Part shown: positions 33,125 through 40,536 of the stretch, piece after piece
How the letters are laid out: the number at the start of each line of letters is the position of its first letter
Position numbering within the stretch: the first letter of the stretch is position 1
Assembly (NCBI RefSeq): GCF_900230255.1
Contig: NZ_OCNJ01000001.1
Coordinates: 744,001-808,000, forward strand
DNA from: Caenispirillum bisanense
GTDB lineage: Bacteria > Pseudomonadota > Alphaproteobacteria > Rhodospirillales > Rhodospirillaceae
DNA: 64,000 nt
Direction of reading: 5' to 3'
Notes under the pieces: generated by a model
The model's input: the letters and a program-made list of their open reading frames with translations, nothing else
Databases searched by the model: none
Told to the model about the DNA's origin: nothing
Translations under genes and position numbers: made by a program

Positions 33125-33888
33125 GACCGGATCTCCCCGATCTCGGCACCCTGGGCATCGCGCACGATCCACAGGGCGGCCTGGCCCTCGACCTTGCCGG
33201 CGAAGCGGTCGTCGAGGCCGATGTAGAAGACGTGCGGCGCCGTGCCCATCTCCGGGCGCAACACCTTCACGGCGTGGTCGCGCAGCAGCCCGCTGACGGT
33301 GCTGTTCGGGTCGAGCAGGTCGCCGAACACGCGGGCGCCGCCGACGCAGGTCTCGACGCAGGCCGGCAGCAGGCCTGCTTCCACCCGGTGGGTGCAGAAG
33401 GTGCACTTGTCGGCGGTCTGGGTTTCCGGGTTGATGTAGCGGGCATCGTAGGGGCAGGCCTGGACGCAATAGGCGCAGCCGACGCAGCGGTCGGCGTCGA
33501 CCAGCACCTTGCCGTCCTTCTGCTGATAGGTGGCCTGCACCGGGCAGACCTCGACGCAGGGCGGATCGTCGCAGTGGTTGCACAGGCGCGGCAGCGTGTA
33601 GGTGGCGGCCGGCTGGTCGGGGCGGTCGGCGTCGCGTACCTCGTACTGCGAGACGATGGTGCGGAAGTCGCCGAGCGGCACCTGGTTCTCCGTCGAGCAG
33701 GCGACCGTGCAGGCCTGGCAGCCGATGCACTTGCGCAGGTCGATCACCATGGCGAAACGCTGGCCGCTCTCGCCGCCGCGGCGGGCGGGGGTGGCGGCCT
33801 GGGCCGTCTCGGCGGAAGCGACGCAGACGGCGGCGCCGGCGGTGATCGAGCAGGCGCCCGCAAGGAAGTCGCGGCGGCTCGTATCCAT
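33121..33888 (-). CDS. ttrB: Tetrathionate reductase iron-sulfur subunit
   Basis: 255 aa. Tat-type leader TSRRDFLAGA. Four ferredoxin-like Cys groups for [4Fe-4S] clusters are visible: CIGCQACTVAC, CNHCDDPPCVEVCP, CVGCAYCVQACP and CTFCTHRVEAGLLPACVETC. This DMSO-reductase-type electron wire links TtrC to TtrA. First structural gene of the operon, directly after a regulator gene; a GGGGA lies a few bases before the ATG. Confidence 0.9.
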   Translation of the reverse strand: MDTSRRDFLAGACSITAGAAVCVASAETAQAATPARRGGESGQRFAMVIDLRKCIGCQACTVACSTENQVPLGDFRTIVSQYEVRDADRPDQPAATYTLPRLCNHCDDPPCVEVCPVQATYQQKDGKVLVDADRCVGCAYCVQACPYDARYINPETQTADKCTFCTHRVEAGLLPACVETCVGGARVFGDLLDPNSTVSGLLRDHAVKVLRPEMGTAPHVFYIGLDDRFAGKVEGQAALWIVRDAQGAEIGEIRS

Positions 33889-33963
33889 GGCTCATCCCCT
33901 TTCGGGTTCGTGAAGGCGGCCGGAGTCGGCGCCGCGCGGCGCCCGTCCTCCATGGACCGGACC

Positions 33964-34005
33964 TTACGCCCCTATCGAAGATGGCGATATTGGGGTTACC
34001 CCTAT
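33964..34005 (-). promoter_or_regulatory. Repeated TTAC..CCCTAT sites before ttrB
   Basis: Between the regulator gene and ttrB, the + strand has TTACGCCCCTAT (33964-33975) and TTACCCCTAT (33996-34005). The CCCTAT ends are exactly 30 bp apart, about three helical turns, and the right copy lies in a GGGGT-T-ACCCC dyad. The region is AT-richer than its surroundings and is the only non-coding DNA before the ttr operon, so these are likely regulator sites. Which regulator binds is not known. Confidence 0.5.
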
Positions 34006-34043
34006 GAAACCTGAGGGATCAGGTCATGTATTTGACCGGCTGG

Positions 34044-34712
34044 TCAGGATCCCGGCGGCGGCAGGTCGTGCTCCGCCGCCTCGCCAAGGGTGAGCAGCAT
34101 GCGCGTCAGGTCGGCGACGGACTGGGCGGCCATCTTGTCCATGACGTTGTGGCGGTGGACCTCGACGGTCTTCAGCGAGATGTCGAGGTCGTGGGCGATC
34201 ACCTTGTTCTGCGCGCCCCCGGCCACCTTGCGCATGACCTGCCGCTCGCGCGGGGTGAGCGTCGCCCAGCGGTCCAGCACCGCCTGGCGCTGGGCGTGTT
34301 CGGCCAGCAGGGCGCGGTGATGGTCGAGGGCGGCGTGGATGCGGCCGAGCATGACGGCGTCGTCGAAGGGCTTCTCCACGAAGTCGAAGGCGCCGGCTTT
34401 CAGGGCTCGCACCGCCATGGGCACGTCGCCGTGGCCGGTCATGAACAGGATCGGGGCAAGTGCGCCGCGCTGGCGCAGCACGTCCTGCAACTCGAGCCCC
34501 GACACGCCCGGCATGCGCACGTCGAGCAGGATGCAGCACGGCCGGTCGTCACAGAAGGAGCGCAGGAAGGCGTCGGCGGACGGGTGATCCTCCACCGCCA
34601 GATCCACCGAGCGGATGAGCCAGCGCAGGGAATCGCGCAGTGCCTCGTCGTCGTCGACGATGTAGACGAGCGGCGGGGCTTCGGCGGGCGGCTGGGCGGA
34701 AGGGGACGGCAC
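34044..34712 (-). CDS. FixJ/TtrR-type response regulator
   Basis: 222 aa. Receiver domain with acidic pocket VDDDE (19-23), phosphoacceptor D64 in LLDVRMPG and conserved K in VEKPF; then a LuxR-type HTH ('LTPRERQVMRKVAGG' and 'SLKTVEVHRHNVMDKM'). It lies directly upstream of ttrB on the same strand with a 155-bp gap that holds candidate operators, so control of the ttr operon is likely. No cognate histidine kinase is adjacent; in Salmonella TtrR is paired with TtrS. Confidence 0.85.
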   Translation of the reverse strand: MPSPSAQPPAEAPPLVYIVDDDEALRDSLRWLIRSVDLAVEDHPSADAFLRSFCDDRPCCILLDVRMPGVSGLELQDVLRQRGALAPILFMTGHGDVPMAVRALKAGAFDFVEKPFDDAVMLGRIHAALDHHRALLAEHAQRQAVLDRWATLTPRERQVMRKVAGGAQNKVIAHDLDISLKTVEVHRHNVMDKMAAQSVADLTRMLLTLGEAAEHDLPPPGS

Positions 34713-34763
34713 CGGGGGCTCCTGGCGGGTGGACGACGGCCCACTATACCAGACAGGCGCCGC

Positions 34764-35615
34764 TCACAACTCCGCCAGGGGGCGCACGCGGTCGCGGATG
34801 GGGCCGACCAGGCGCTCGATGCGGTCGCGGGTGGACGGATGGGTGCGCAGCCAGCCGCCGCGGCTCCACCCGCCGCTCGGCCGCATGAGGTGGCCGAGGC
34901 CGCGGCGGGGCAGGGTCTCCAGCTTCACCAGGGCGCGGGCGAGGCCTTGCGGGTCGCCGGTCAGGCGGGCGGCGGCGGCATCGGCGGCGAACTCGCGGCG
35001 GCGCGACAGGTGCAGGTGCAGCAGCGTCGCGCCCCACGGCGCCAGGGCGATGGCGAGCACCAGCCACACCGGCACCACGGCCGGCGTGAACACCGCGACG
35101 ACGATGGCGGCGATCAGGCCGAAGGTCGCCAGAGTGTGGACGATGCGGCCGAGCACGGCGGCGAGGCTCATGAGGGCGGTGTCGGCGGCGGCGACGTGCG
35201 CCACCTCGTGGGCCAGCACGCCGCGCAGTTCGCGGGCGTCCATCACCATGGTCATGCCGTCCGACAGGGCGATGGCGGCGCGCTCGCCGTCGCCCACCGA
35301 CAGCGCGCTGACCGATCCGCCGGGAATGCGGTAGAGCACCGGCGGTTGGCGCAGGCCGGCGGCCTCGGCCAGTTCGATCAGCAGGGTATAGAGGCCGGGC
35401 GCCTGCTCGGGGTGGACCGGGCGCGCGCCCAGCACCCGCATGGCGACGCCCGGCGGCACGGTCGGGGCCAGGGCCACCGACAGGAGGCCGACGGCCGCCG
35501 TCACCAGCAGTCCGTCCGGCCCGGCGATGAGCCAGCCGGTGAGCCCCAGCACGGCGATCATGCCGGCGAGGGAAGCCAGCGCGTCGAGGCGCAGAACGGC
35601 GCGGACCCACGCCAT
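34764..35615 (-). CDS. htpX: Membrane zinc metalloprotease HtpX
   Basis: 283 aa M48B protease. Catalytic HEVAH at 136-140, and the third zinc ligand E208 in RRREFAADA. Two N-terminal helices and two more around residues 145-195 place the active site at the cytoplasmic face. HtpX degrades damaged membrane proteins under envelope or heat stress. It follows a small membrane protein gene by 20 bp, suggesting an operon. The start ATG at 35615 gives the normal length. Confidence 0.9.
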   Translation of the reverse strand: MAWVRAVLRLDALASLAGMIAVLGLTGWLIAGPDGLLVTAAVGLLSVALAPTVPPGVAMRVLGARPVHPEQAPGLYTLLIELAEAAGLRQPPVLYRIPGGSVSALSVGDGERAAIALSDGMTMVMDARELRGVLAHEVAHVAAADTALMSLAAVLGRIVHTLATFGLIAAIVVAVFTPAVVPVWLVLAIALAPWGATLLHLHLSRRREFAADAAAARLTGDPQGLARALVKLETLPRRGLGHLMRPSGGWSRGGWLRTHPSTRDRIERLVGPIRDRVRPLAEL

Positions 35616-35635
35616 GCGGCGGTCCTCCTGCGGCG

Positions 35636-36091
35636 TCAGAACTGGCCGGTTTCCTGCACCTGGCGCAGGTATTCCTCGACGGCGCCATGATCGACGAACA
35701 GGCCGGACACCTGGGCGACCAGCATCATCAGCGCGGCGCGGTCCCAGCCCGTCAGCACCGGCGCACCGGTCAGCGGCTCGCGCCGCAGGGCGGCGACCAG
35801 GCCGACGCCCATGGCGCCGAAGAACAGGATCTCGCGGAAGGCGGCCAGCACCACCGGCTGCGGCATGACGGAGGCGAGCAGGAAGGCCACCGCGACGCCG
35901 AGCCCGGCGCTGATGAGCGCCCGCCGGTTGTGGCGGTCGCGCACCATGGGGTCGGTCCAGTCGGGGGCACCGTTGCCGTCGTCGTCGTCGCCGCGGTAGG
36001 GCCGGCGCGGCGGCGGGCGGTCGTGCCGGGCCCGCTCGTCGTCGCGATCGGGGTCGCCCGGATCGGTGCGCTGGAAGGGGCCGTGGACCAT
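35636..36091 (-). CDS. Small membrane protein of unknown function
   Basis: 151 aa. A very polar N-terminal 50 residues, rich in Asp, Arg and Pro, precede three hydrophobic segments (about 57-77, 80-102 and 118-138). No family recognised. The ATG at 36091 has AAGGA eight bases upstream; an upstream in-frame ATG at 36115 has none. It is 20 bp ahead of htpX on the same strand, which hints at a shared stress role, but nothing in the sequence shows a function. Confidence 0.6.
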   Translation of the reverse strand: MVHGPFQRTDPGDPDRDDERARHDRPPPRRPYRGDDDDGNGAPDWTDPMVRDRHNRRALISAGLGVAVAFLLASVMPQPVVLAAFREILFFGAMGVGLVAALRREPLTGAPVLTGWDRAALMMLVAQVSGLFVDHGAVEEYLRQVQETGQF

Positions 36092-36181
36092 GATGTCATT
36101 CCTTCTGCAAAGCATCGGGTCGTAACCCCGAAACGCCGCCCAGTCCAGGTGGGCTCGCCGAACCTGCCTTCAACGGCGCGA

Positions 36182-36760
36182 TTACTGCAGACGCCCGGCG
36201 GGGAAGGGCACGGGGCCGGGATCGGCCGTAAGGACGTGGTCGGCATCCACCGCCAGCCAGTCCTCGAGCGCGCTCCAGGTGGGGAGGGCGCCGCCGAGGG
36301 CCTCGATCAGCCGCACCGCCAGACGGCCGGCGGCCACCTGCAGCAACAGGTTGCCGGGACCCCAGACGTTGAGCAGCAGCCCGGTGGAAACGGCGTCGCG
36401 CAGGATGGCGGCGGCGCGGGCGGCTTGCGGGCCGGGGTCGGGCAGGCGGCGGATGCGGGTGGGCTCGCGGCCGGTGCTGCGGCGGATCTCCATGCCCTGG
36501 GCGAGCACGAAGGTGCGCAGGGCGTCGTCGAAGCTCCGCATGGCGGTGTAACCGCCCTGGGCGGCGAAGGTGGTGCGCAGGTGGGCGAGGGCGCCGACGA
36601 TGCCGTGGGCGACGTCGGCCGGGGTGGCGCCCTTGGCGGCGGCCCTGCCGACCATGGTGTCGATCAGCGCCTCCACCGCCTTCACGGGCGGCTGCACCCC
36701 CTGCGGGGTGACGACGGCGGCGCCGGCGGCGGGGGCCGGCGGGGCAGGGGGGGGGGTCAT
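36182..36760 (-). CDS. Protein of unknown function, Pro/Ala-rich N-terminus
   Basis: 192 aa from the ATG at 36760, which has GGAGG about nine bases upstream. The first 20 residues are Pro/Ala-rich; the rest is predicted helical with no signal peptide, membrane segment or metal motif (for example 'VEALIDTMVGRAAAKGATPADVAHGIVGA', quoted as two parts: VEALIDTMVGRAAAKG and TPADVAHGIVGA). I do not recognise a family. It lies between hsp20 and the htpX pair on the same strand. An open frame continuing upstream to 37012 has no ribosome site and crosses strong hairpins. Confidence 0.5.
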   Translation of the reverse strand: MTPPPAPPAPAAGAAVVTPQGVQPPVKAVEALIDTMVGRAAAKGATPADVAHGIVGALAHLRTTFAAQGGYTAMRSFDDALRTFVLAQGMEIRRSTGREPTRIRRLPDPGPQAARAAAILRDAVSTGLLLNVWGPGNLLLQVAAGRLAVRLIEALGGALPTWSALEDWLAVDADHVLTADPGPVPFPAGRLQ

Positions 36761-36930
36761 CGCAAGTATCCTCCACGCGAAGCGATACCCGGGTACTGTC
36801 CGGCCGTCGCCCGTCCTCGGGCCGGCGGCCGCGCGATGCCGGAACGGCCACCGCGCCCCTTGCATATCGTCCGGGAAGAACCTGCTGTCAATGAAGCGGT
36901 TGCGGGAATGGCGCACCGGCCCAGGCGCGA

Positions 36931-36999
36931 ACGGCGCGGCCCGTTCGGGGGCCGCGCCGTCCGTGATGCGGAGGGGTTCGGCCGGAGCCGCTCCGGCCG
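36931..36999 (-). terminator. Two perfect hairpins downstream of hsp20
   Basis: Hairpin 1: ACGGCGCGGCCC (36931-36942) pairs over 12 bp with 36949-36960, six-base loop. Hairpin 2: CGGCCGGAG (36979-36987) pairs over 9 bp with 36991-36999, three-base loop. Both lie just after the hsp20 stop. They lack a T-run, so they may protect the mRNA 3' end or pause polymerase rather than terminate it alone. Confidence 0.5.
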
Positions 37000-37008
37000 G
37001 CGTCGTCG

Positions 37009-37560
37009 TCACGCGGCCTTGCCCGGTTCGTCGGGCGCGGCGGCGGTGGCGGCGGGCGCCGTCGGCGTGGCGGCGGCGGTGGTGCGGATTTCGATGCGCT
37101 TGGGCTCCTTGCGCGCCTCGGCCGGCTTGGGCAGCCGGACGGTCAGCACGCCCTTATCGACGGTGGCCGCGACGCCGTCGCCGTCGACCGTGAAGGGCAG
37201 GCGGACGGTGCGGACGAAGCTGCCGTAGGACCGTTCGACGAGGTGACGGCCCTCTTCCTTGGTCTCATAGTCCTCCTTCTTTTCGCCCTTGATGGTCAGG
37301 AGGTCGCCCGTCAGGTCGACGGTGACGTCCTTATCCTCGACCCCCGGCAGTTCGACGGTGACCACCAGATCGGTGGCCGTCTCCGTCACGTCCATGCGCG
37401 GCATCGTCAAGGCGGTGCCGGTGGGCAGGGGCGAGCGGCCGAAGGCGTCTTCGAACATCCGTTCCATGTCACGGCGCATGGCCGTGAAGGGATCGGTGTC
37501 CCGCGCGGCGGGGGTGGTGGAACGACCCGCCCACGGAACCAGGCTTCTCAGGTCGAGCAT
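37009..37560 (-). CDS. Small heat-shock protein, Hsp20/alpha-crystallin family
   Basis: 183 aa chaperone that holds unfolded proteins. The alpha-crystallin domain runs from about residue 50 (PRMDVTETATDLVVTVELPG) to 150, with 'VDKGVLTVRLPKPAE' as the conserved last strand. The C-terminal tail is Ala/Thr/Pro-rich with no clear I-x-I motif other than 'RIEIR'. ATG at 37560 has GGGAGG five bases upstream. Probably heat-induced, but I see no sigma-32 promoter or ROSE-type RNA thermometer in the leader. Confidence 0.92.
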   Translation of the reverse strand: MLDLRSLVPWAGRSTTPAARDTDPFTAMRRDMERMFEDAFGRSPLPTGTALTMPRMDVTETATDLVVTVELPGVEDKDVTVDLTGDLLTIKGEKKEDYETKEEGRHLVERSYGSFVRTVRLPFTVDGDGVAATVDKGVLTVRLPKPAEARKEPKRIEIRTTAAATPTAPAATAAAPDEPGKAA

Positions 37561-37654
37561 GGCATCCTCCCAGCGCTGCGGGTGGCGGCGGGGGTGGAGC
37601 GCGCGGCTCCTTTGGCCGCCGAGAGTAATTTTACGCCTCCGCCGGGAAGGCCGC

Positions 37655-37686
37655 AAAAGAAAAAGGGGCGGATCATGCCGCCCCTT
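37655..37686 (-). terminator. Intrinsic terminator of the first paralogous membrane protein gene
   Basis: On the minus strand AAGGGGCGG (37678-37686) pairs with CCGCCCCTT (37663-37671) around a six-base loop, followed by TTTCTTTT. Lies 35 bp after the stop at 37721. A clear Rho-independent terminator that isolates this gene from hsp20. Confidence 0.85.
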
Positions 37687-37720
37687 CTTCCGATGCAGGA
37701 TGCGCCGAACGGCTGAGCCG

Positions 37721-38131
37721 TCAGCTGACGTGCTTGCCGGCGGTGATGTAGAGGATCCAGCTCATCAGCACCACGACCATGAACAGGCCGAAGTAGATGA
37801 TGTTGTGGAAGCCGAACACGAAGATGGAGACGTAGCCGAGCAGGAAGGCGAGGCTCAGCACCAGCATGCCGAGGCCCTTCAGGGCGGCGGTGGCGCGCGG
37901 GTGCAGGCGGCGGCCGGTGTCGTCGGTCCAGTCGAACAGCGGGGTCTTGCCGCGGGCGGCGTTGAGGACCAGCACCAGCACGCCGGCGACCGCCATGGCG
38001 GCGACCAGCTGGCCGAGGAAGGTGGTGGCGCCGCTGGTCTGCACCAGCGCCGGCAGGCCGAGGGCGATGGCGGCGACGGCGGCGAAGGTCAGGCTCATCA
38101 CCCAGTTGCCGGCATAGCGAGCGGTGAACAT
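37721..38131 (-). CDS. Small four-helix membrane protein, tandem paralog 1
   Basis: 136 aa with four hydrophobic helices. Begins MFTARYAGNWV and ends ILYITAGKHVS; a central loop reads FDWTDDTGRRLHPRA. The neighbour at 38338-38751 shares all three elements at the same positions, so the two are tandem duplicates of one family. I do not recognise the family; the DW-x-DD and LHPRA motifs are probably functional because they are the best conserved part. Each copy has its own terminator, indicating separate transcripts. No start other than 38131 preserves the shared N-terminus. Confidence 0.75.
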   Translation of the reverse strand: MFTARYAGNWVMSLTFAAVAAIALGLPALVQTSGATTFLGQLVAAMAVAGVLVLVLNAARGKTPLFDWTDDTGRRLHPRATAALKGLGMLVLSLAFLLGYVSIFVFGFHNIIYFGLFMVVVLMSWILYITAGKHVS

Positions 38132-38261
38132 CGACGGGAAATCCTCTGGCGGTGTGCGGATCGGAAATGGGGGTGCAGCGGGTGCGCGATGCTGCGCCGC
38201 CGCAACGCAGCGTGCCCATACCATGGGTGCGGCAAAGTCGACAACAAGACTCTGCTAATCC

Positions 38262-38302
38262 GCAAAAAGATAAGGGGCAACTGCCGCAAGCAGTCGCCCC
38301 TT
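38262..38302 (-). terminator. Intrinsic terminator of the second paralogous membrane protein gene
   Basis: On the minus strand AAGGGGC (38296-38302) pairs with GCCCCTT (38272-38278), and an inner ACTGC/GCAGT stem extends it; the stem is followed by ATCTTTTTG. It starts 36 bp after the stop at 38338, and its AAGGGGC base is shared with the terminator of the sister gene. Confidence 0.85.
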
Positions 38303-38337
38303 CACCGTCAAGGCCTCAAAAGAAATGCGGAAAAGGA

Positions 38338-38751
38338 TCAGGTGCCGACGTGCTTGCCGGCGGTCAGGTAGATGATGACGGCGAGCGCCAGGATCGCCAG
38401 CAGGACCATGGGCACGATGATGACCGGCCACTGGAACACGTAGATGGCAACGTAGAACGCCAGGGCCCCGAGGCCGACGCCGAGCACGCCCATGGTCTGC
38501 AGGCCGGCCTTGGCGCGCGGGTGCAGGTGCTCGCCGCTGTCGTCGGACCAGTCCAGGCGCGGCGTGCCGTGCACGGCGGCGGCGCCCAGGAACAGCAGGA
38601 TGCCCAGCGCCGAGACGACGGCGAGGATGCTCAGAAGATCGTCGACGCCCCCCGGAAGGGCGAAGGCGCCCTGCACCACCTGAATGATCACGATGGCGAC
38701 GAAGAACAGAACGGCGACCACCAGGTTGCCGGCGTATTGCGGTGTGAACAT
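38338..38751 (-). CDS. Small four-helix membrane protein, tandem paralog 2
   Basis: 137 aa, four hydrophobic helices. N-terminus MFTPQYAGNLV, loop LDWSDDSGEHLHPRA and C-terminus IIYLTAGKHVGT align with the gene at 37721-38131; identity looks like roughly 40% overall and much higher in these motifs. Function unknown. Upstream, after 49 bp, lies the DUF3429 membrane protein gene on the same strand, so it may be cotranscribed with that gene. Confidence 0.75.
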   Translation of the reverse strand: MFTPQYAGNLVVAVLFFVAIVIIQVVQGAFALPGGVDDLLSILAVVSALGILLFLGAAAVHGTPRLDWSDDSGEHLHPRAKAGLQTMGVLGVGLGALAFYVAIYVFQWPVIIVPMVLLAILALAVIIYLTAGKHVGT

Positions 38752-38800
38752 CCTTCCTCCACTGTCTGTTTTTCGCGGCGAGCGCGTTTATCGTTAGCCG

Positions 38801-39352
38801 TCAGATGGCGAGTCCCTCGGCGGCGGCGGGCACCAGTGACACGTGGTCGAACAGCGGGTAGACCAGGAACCGCAAGCCCGACACGGCCAGCGCCAGCAGC
38901 ACGAGGGTGGTCAGCACCAGACGGAGACGAGCGTACCACGTCGGTGTCAAACCCGACAGACTTGCTCGGTAATCGGCGAGGAAGGCCGCCAGGAAGCCGA
39001 GCATCATCACGCCGTGCGCCAGCGGCGGCCCGAAGGCGAGTGCCGCCCAGCCGACCAGCGACGGCACCACCCCCCACACCAGCAGCACCCGCGGCACGCC
39101 GTAGGGCATGCGCAGCACGAGTCCCCAGTGCACGGCGCCGAGGAAGGCGAGGATGATCGCGCCGTAGGACAGCTGCGCCTTGTGCGCCATCAGGTCGAAG
39201 GGATGTCGGGCCAGCCACACCCCCGCCGTGCCGACGAAGAACGGGATCAGCCCGGCGTAGCCCAGCAGCCGGGCGGTGCGCGCCAGGCGGCGGTGGGTCT
39301 CCTGCGGGTCCAGGGTCGGAACCGGGGCGGCGGTGGGGCTGGCGGAACTCAT
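38801..39352 (-). CDS. DUF3429 family membrane protein
   Basis: 183 aa, about five hydrophobic segments. 'LLGYAGLIPFFVGTAGVWLA', 'AIILAFLGAVHWGLVLR' and 'SLVGWAALAFGPPLAHGVMM' are typical of DUF3429, a proteobacterial inner-membrane family of unknown role. The ATG at 39352 has GGAGG eight bases upstream; a longer frame reaching 39412 is less likely. Same strand as the two paralogous small membrane proteins. Confidence 0.8.
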   Translation of the reverse strand: MSSASPTAAPVPTLDPQETHRRLARTARLLGYAGLIPFFVGTAGVWLARHPFDLMAHKAQLSYGAIILAFLGAVHWGLVLRMPYGVPRVLLVWGVVPSLVGWAALAFGPPLAHGVMMLGFLAAFLADYRASLSGLTPTWYARLRLVLTTLVLLALAVSGLRFLVYPLFDHVSLVPAAAEGLAI

Positions 39353-39480
39353 GGGCGGCACCTCCGGATCGGAGCGCCGCGGCGGCGCCCTCTCTTGGGT
39401 CCATACGTTCAAGGTGGGCGGGGGGATCGGTCACCGCAAGGCGGAGGCGAAAGTGCTCGGCCGCCCACACGCAAGGCGAC

Positions 39481-39507
39481 GCCCGCCCCGCGAGATGCGG
39501 AGCGGGC
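39481..39507 (-). terminator. Hairpin after the PRC-barrel gene
   Basis: An 11-bp stem (39481-39491 with 39497-39507, one G-T wobble, five-base loop) lies 30 bp after the PRC-barrel stop. No T-run follows, so it is only a candidate terminator. Confidence 0.45.
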
Positions 39508-39536
39508 GCCGGAGAGCAGGTGGCGATGACGGACGA

Positions 39537-40355
39537 TCAGTCGATCTCGCCCCAGTCGTCCTCGAACAGGTCGTAGTCGAGGGTCTCCATCTCGGCCACG
39601 TCACCCTCGCCGTAGGGCATTTCGTAGGTGTCGAGGCCGGCGTTCCAGCCCGTGCCGGCACCGTAGCCGTAGAACGGATAGGCATAGGGGCCGACGCCGT
39701 AGCCGGTGCCGCTCGGTTCGACCACCACGGCCTGCAGCTTGCCCTCGCGGGTGAAGATGGCGTCGTCGACGTAGCCGTAGCCGACACCGCCGCGCAGGGT
39801 GGCGAAGTCGTCGATCAGGTTGGTCAGCTTCCAGACGCGGCTGCCGGCCGTCAGGTCGTCGTCGACGACGCGGGCCTGCTGCAGCATCTGCTTGTTGACG
39901 ACGGAGGTCTCGGCGTAGAGGTCGTAGTCCTCGGCGTTTTCCTCGGTCACCGGGATCTGCACGCCGTCGTCGACGAGCTTGGCTTCGGTCCACGGCACGG
40001 CCACGTGGGTGTCGCCGATGTCCCAGAAGCCGCCGACCTGGGCGATCAGCGCGACGATCTGGTTGTTCTGGTCGAGGATGACGTTCTCGACGCTGCCGAT
40101 CTCCTCGCCCTGCGGGCCCATCACGTCGGCGTCGAGCAGGTTCTCGGCGCGCAGGCCGGTGCGGTAGAGCTCGTCGTAGTTCCACTCGCTCAGCACGCGG
40201 ACCTGCTGGCCCTGCACGTTGGCCTGGCCCTTCTGCATCTGCTGCTGGCCCGTCTGACCCTGAGTCTGGCTCTGGTTCTGGCTCTGTGCGACCGCAGGGC
40301 CGGCGAGCGCGACGGCGAGGGCGAGGGTGGAAGCGCCGATTGTATGGCGAAGCAT
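39537..40355 (-). CDS. Exported PRC-barrel domain protein with Gln-rich linker
   Basis: 272 aa. Signal peptide (LRHTIGASTLALAVALAGP, cleavage near AVAQ at 22), then a Gln/Asn-rich low-complexity stretch to about residue 50, then two PRC-barrel-like domains: the first with 'LLDADVMGPQGEEIGSVENV' and 'HVAVPWTEAKL', the second with 'GYVDDAIFTREGKLQAVVVE'. A Tyr/Gly-rich segment (GPYAYPFYGYGAG) and an acidic tail (DYDLFEDDWGEID) end the protein. PRC-barrel proteins of this exported kind are common in alphaproteobacteria; the role is unknown, possibly periplasmic binding or stress protection. ATG at 40355 has GGAGG six bases upstream. Confidence 0.78.
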   Translation of the reverse strand: MLRHTIGASTLALAVALAGPAVAQSQNQSQTQGQTGQQQMQKGQANVQGQQVRVLSEWNYDELYRTGLRAENLLDADVMGPQGEEIGSVENVILDQNNQIVALIAQVGGFWDIGDTHVAVPWTEAKLVDDGVQIPVTEENAEDYDLYAETSVVNKQMLQQARVVDDDLTAGSRVWKLTNLIDDFATLRGGVGYGYVDDAIFTREGKLQAVVVEPSGTGYGVGPYAYPFYGYGAGTGWNAGLDTYEMPYGEGDVAEMETLDYDLFEDDWGEID

Positions 40356-40474
40356 ATGTATCCTCCTTTGCCTGGTTGGCGGTGGCCCCCTTGGCATCGG
40401 GGTTCTGTCTTGCCAACGCAGCCAAAGTGGTAAGGTTGCTTTTGGTTTCCTTCTTCTTGAACCGCTTGCCGGGC

Positions 40475-40507
40475 AAAGGAAAAGCCGGCGGCATCGCTGC
40501 CGCCGGC
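40475..40507 (-). terminator. Intrinsic terminator of the indolepyruvate oxidoreductase gene
   Basis: On the minus strand GCCGGCGGCA pairs perfectly with TGCCGCCGGC (40484-40493 with 40498-40507), GCGA-type loop, followed by TTTTCCTTT. It lies 30 bp after the stop at 40537. Confidence 0.88.
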
Positions 40508-40536
40508 CTCTCCCCGGGTCGGTCTTCCCTTCTGCG

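Noticed and set aside
28866-33158. Apparent 1430-residue protein including ttrA
   Set aside because: The first 388 codons are the out-of-frame image of ttrC. The Tat leader at 31994 and the 1042-aa length fit TtrA.
37561-37654. ROSE-type RNA thermometer before hsp20
   Set aside because: No clear anti-Shine-Dalgarno hairpin of the ROSE type around GGGAGG; only GC-rich sequence with no convincing fold.
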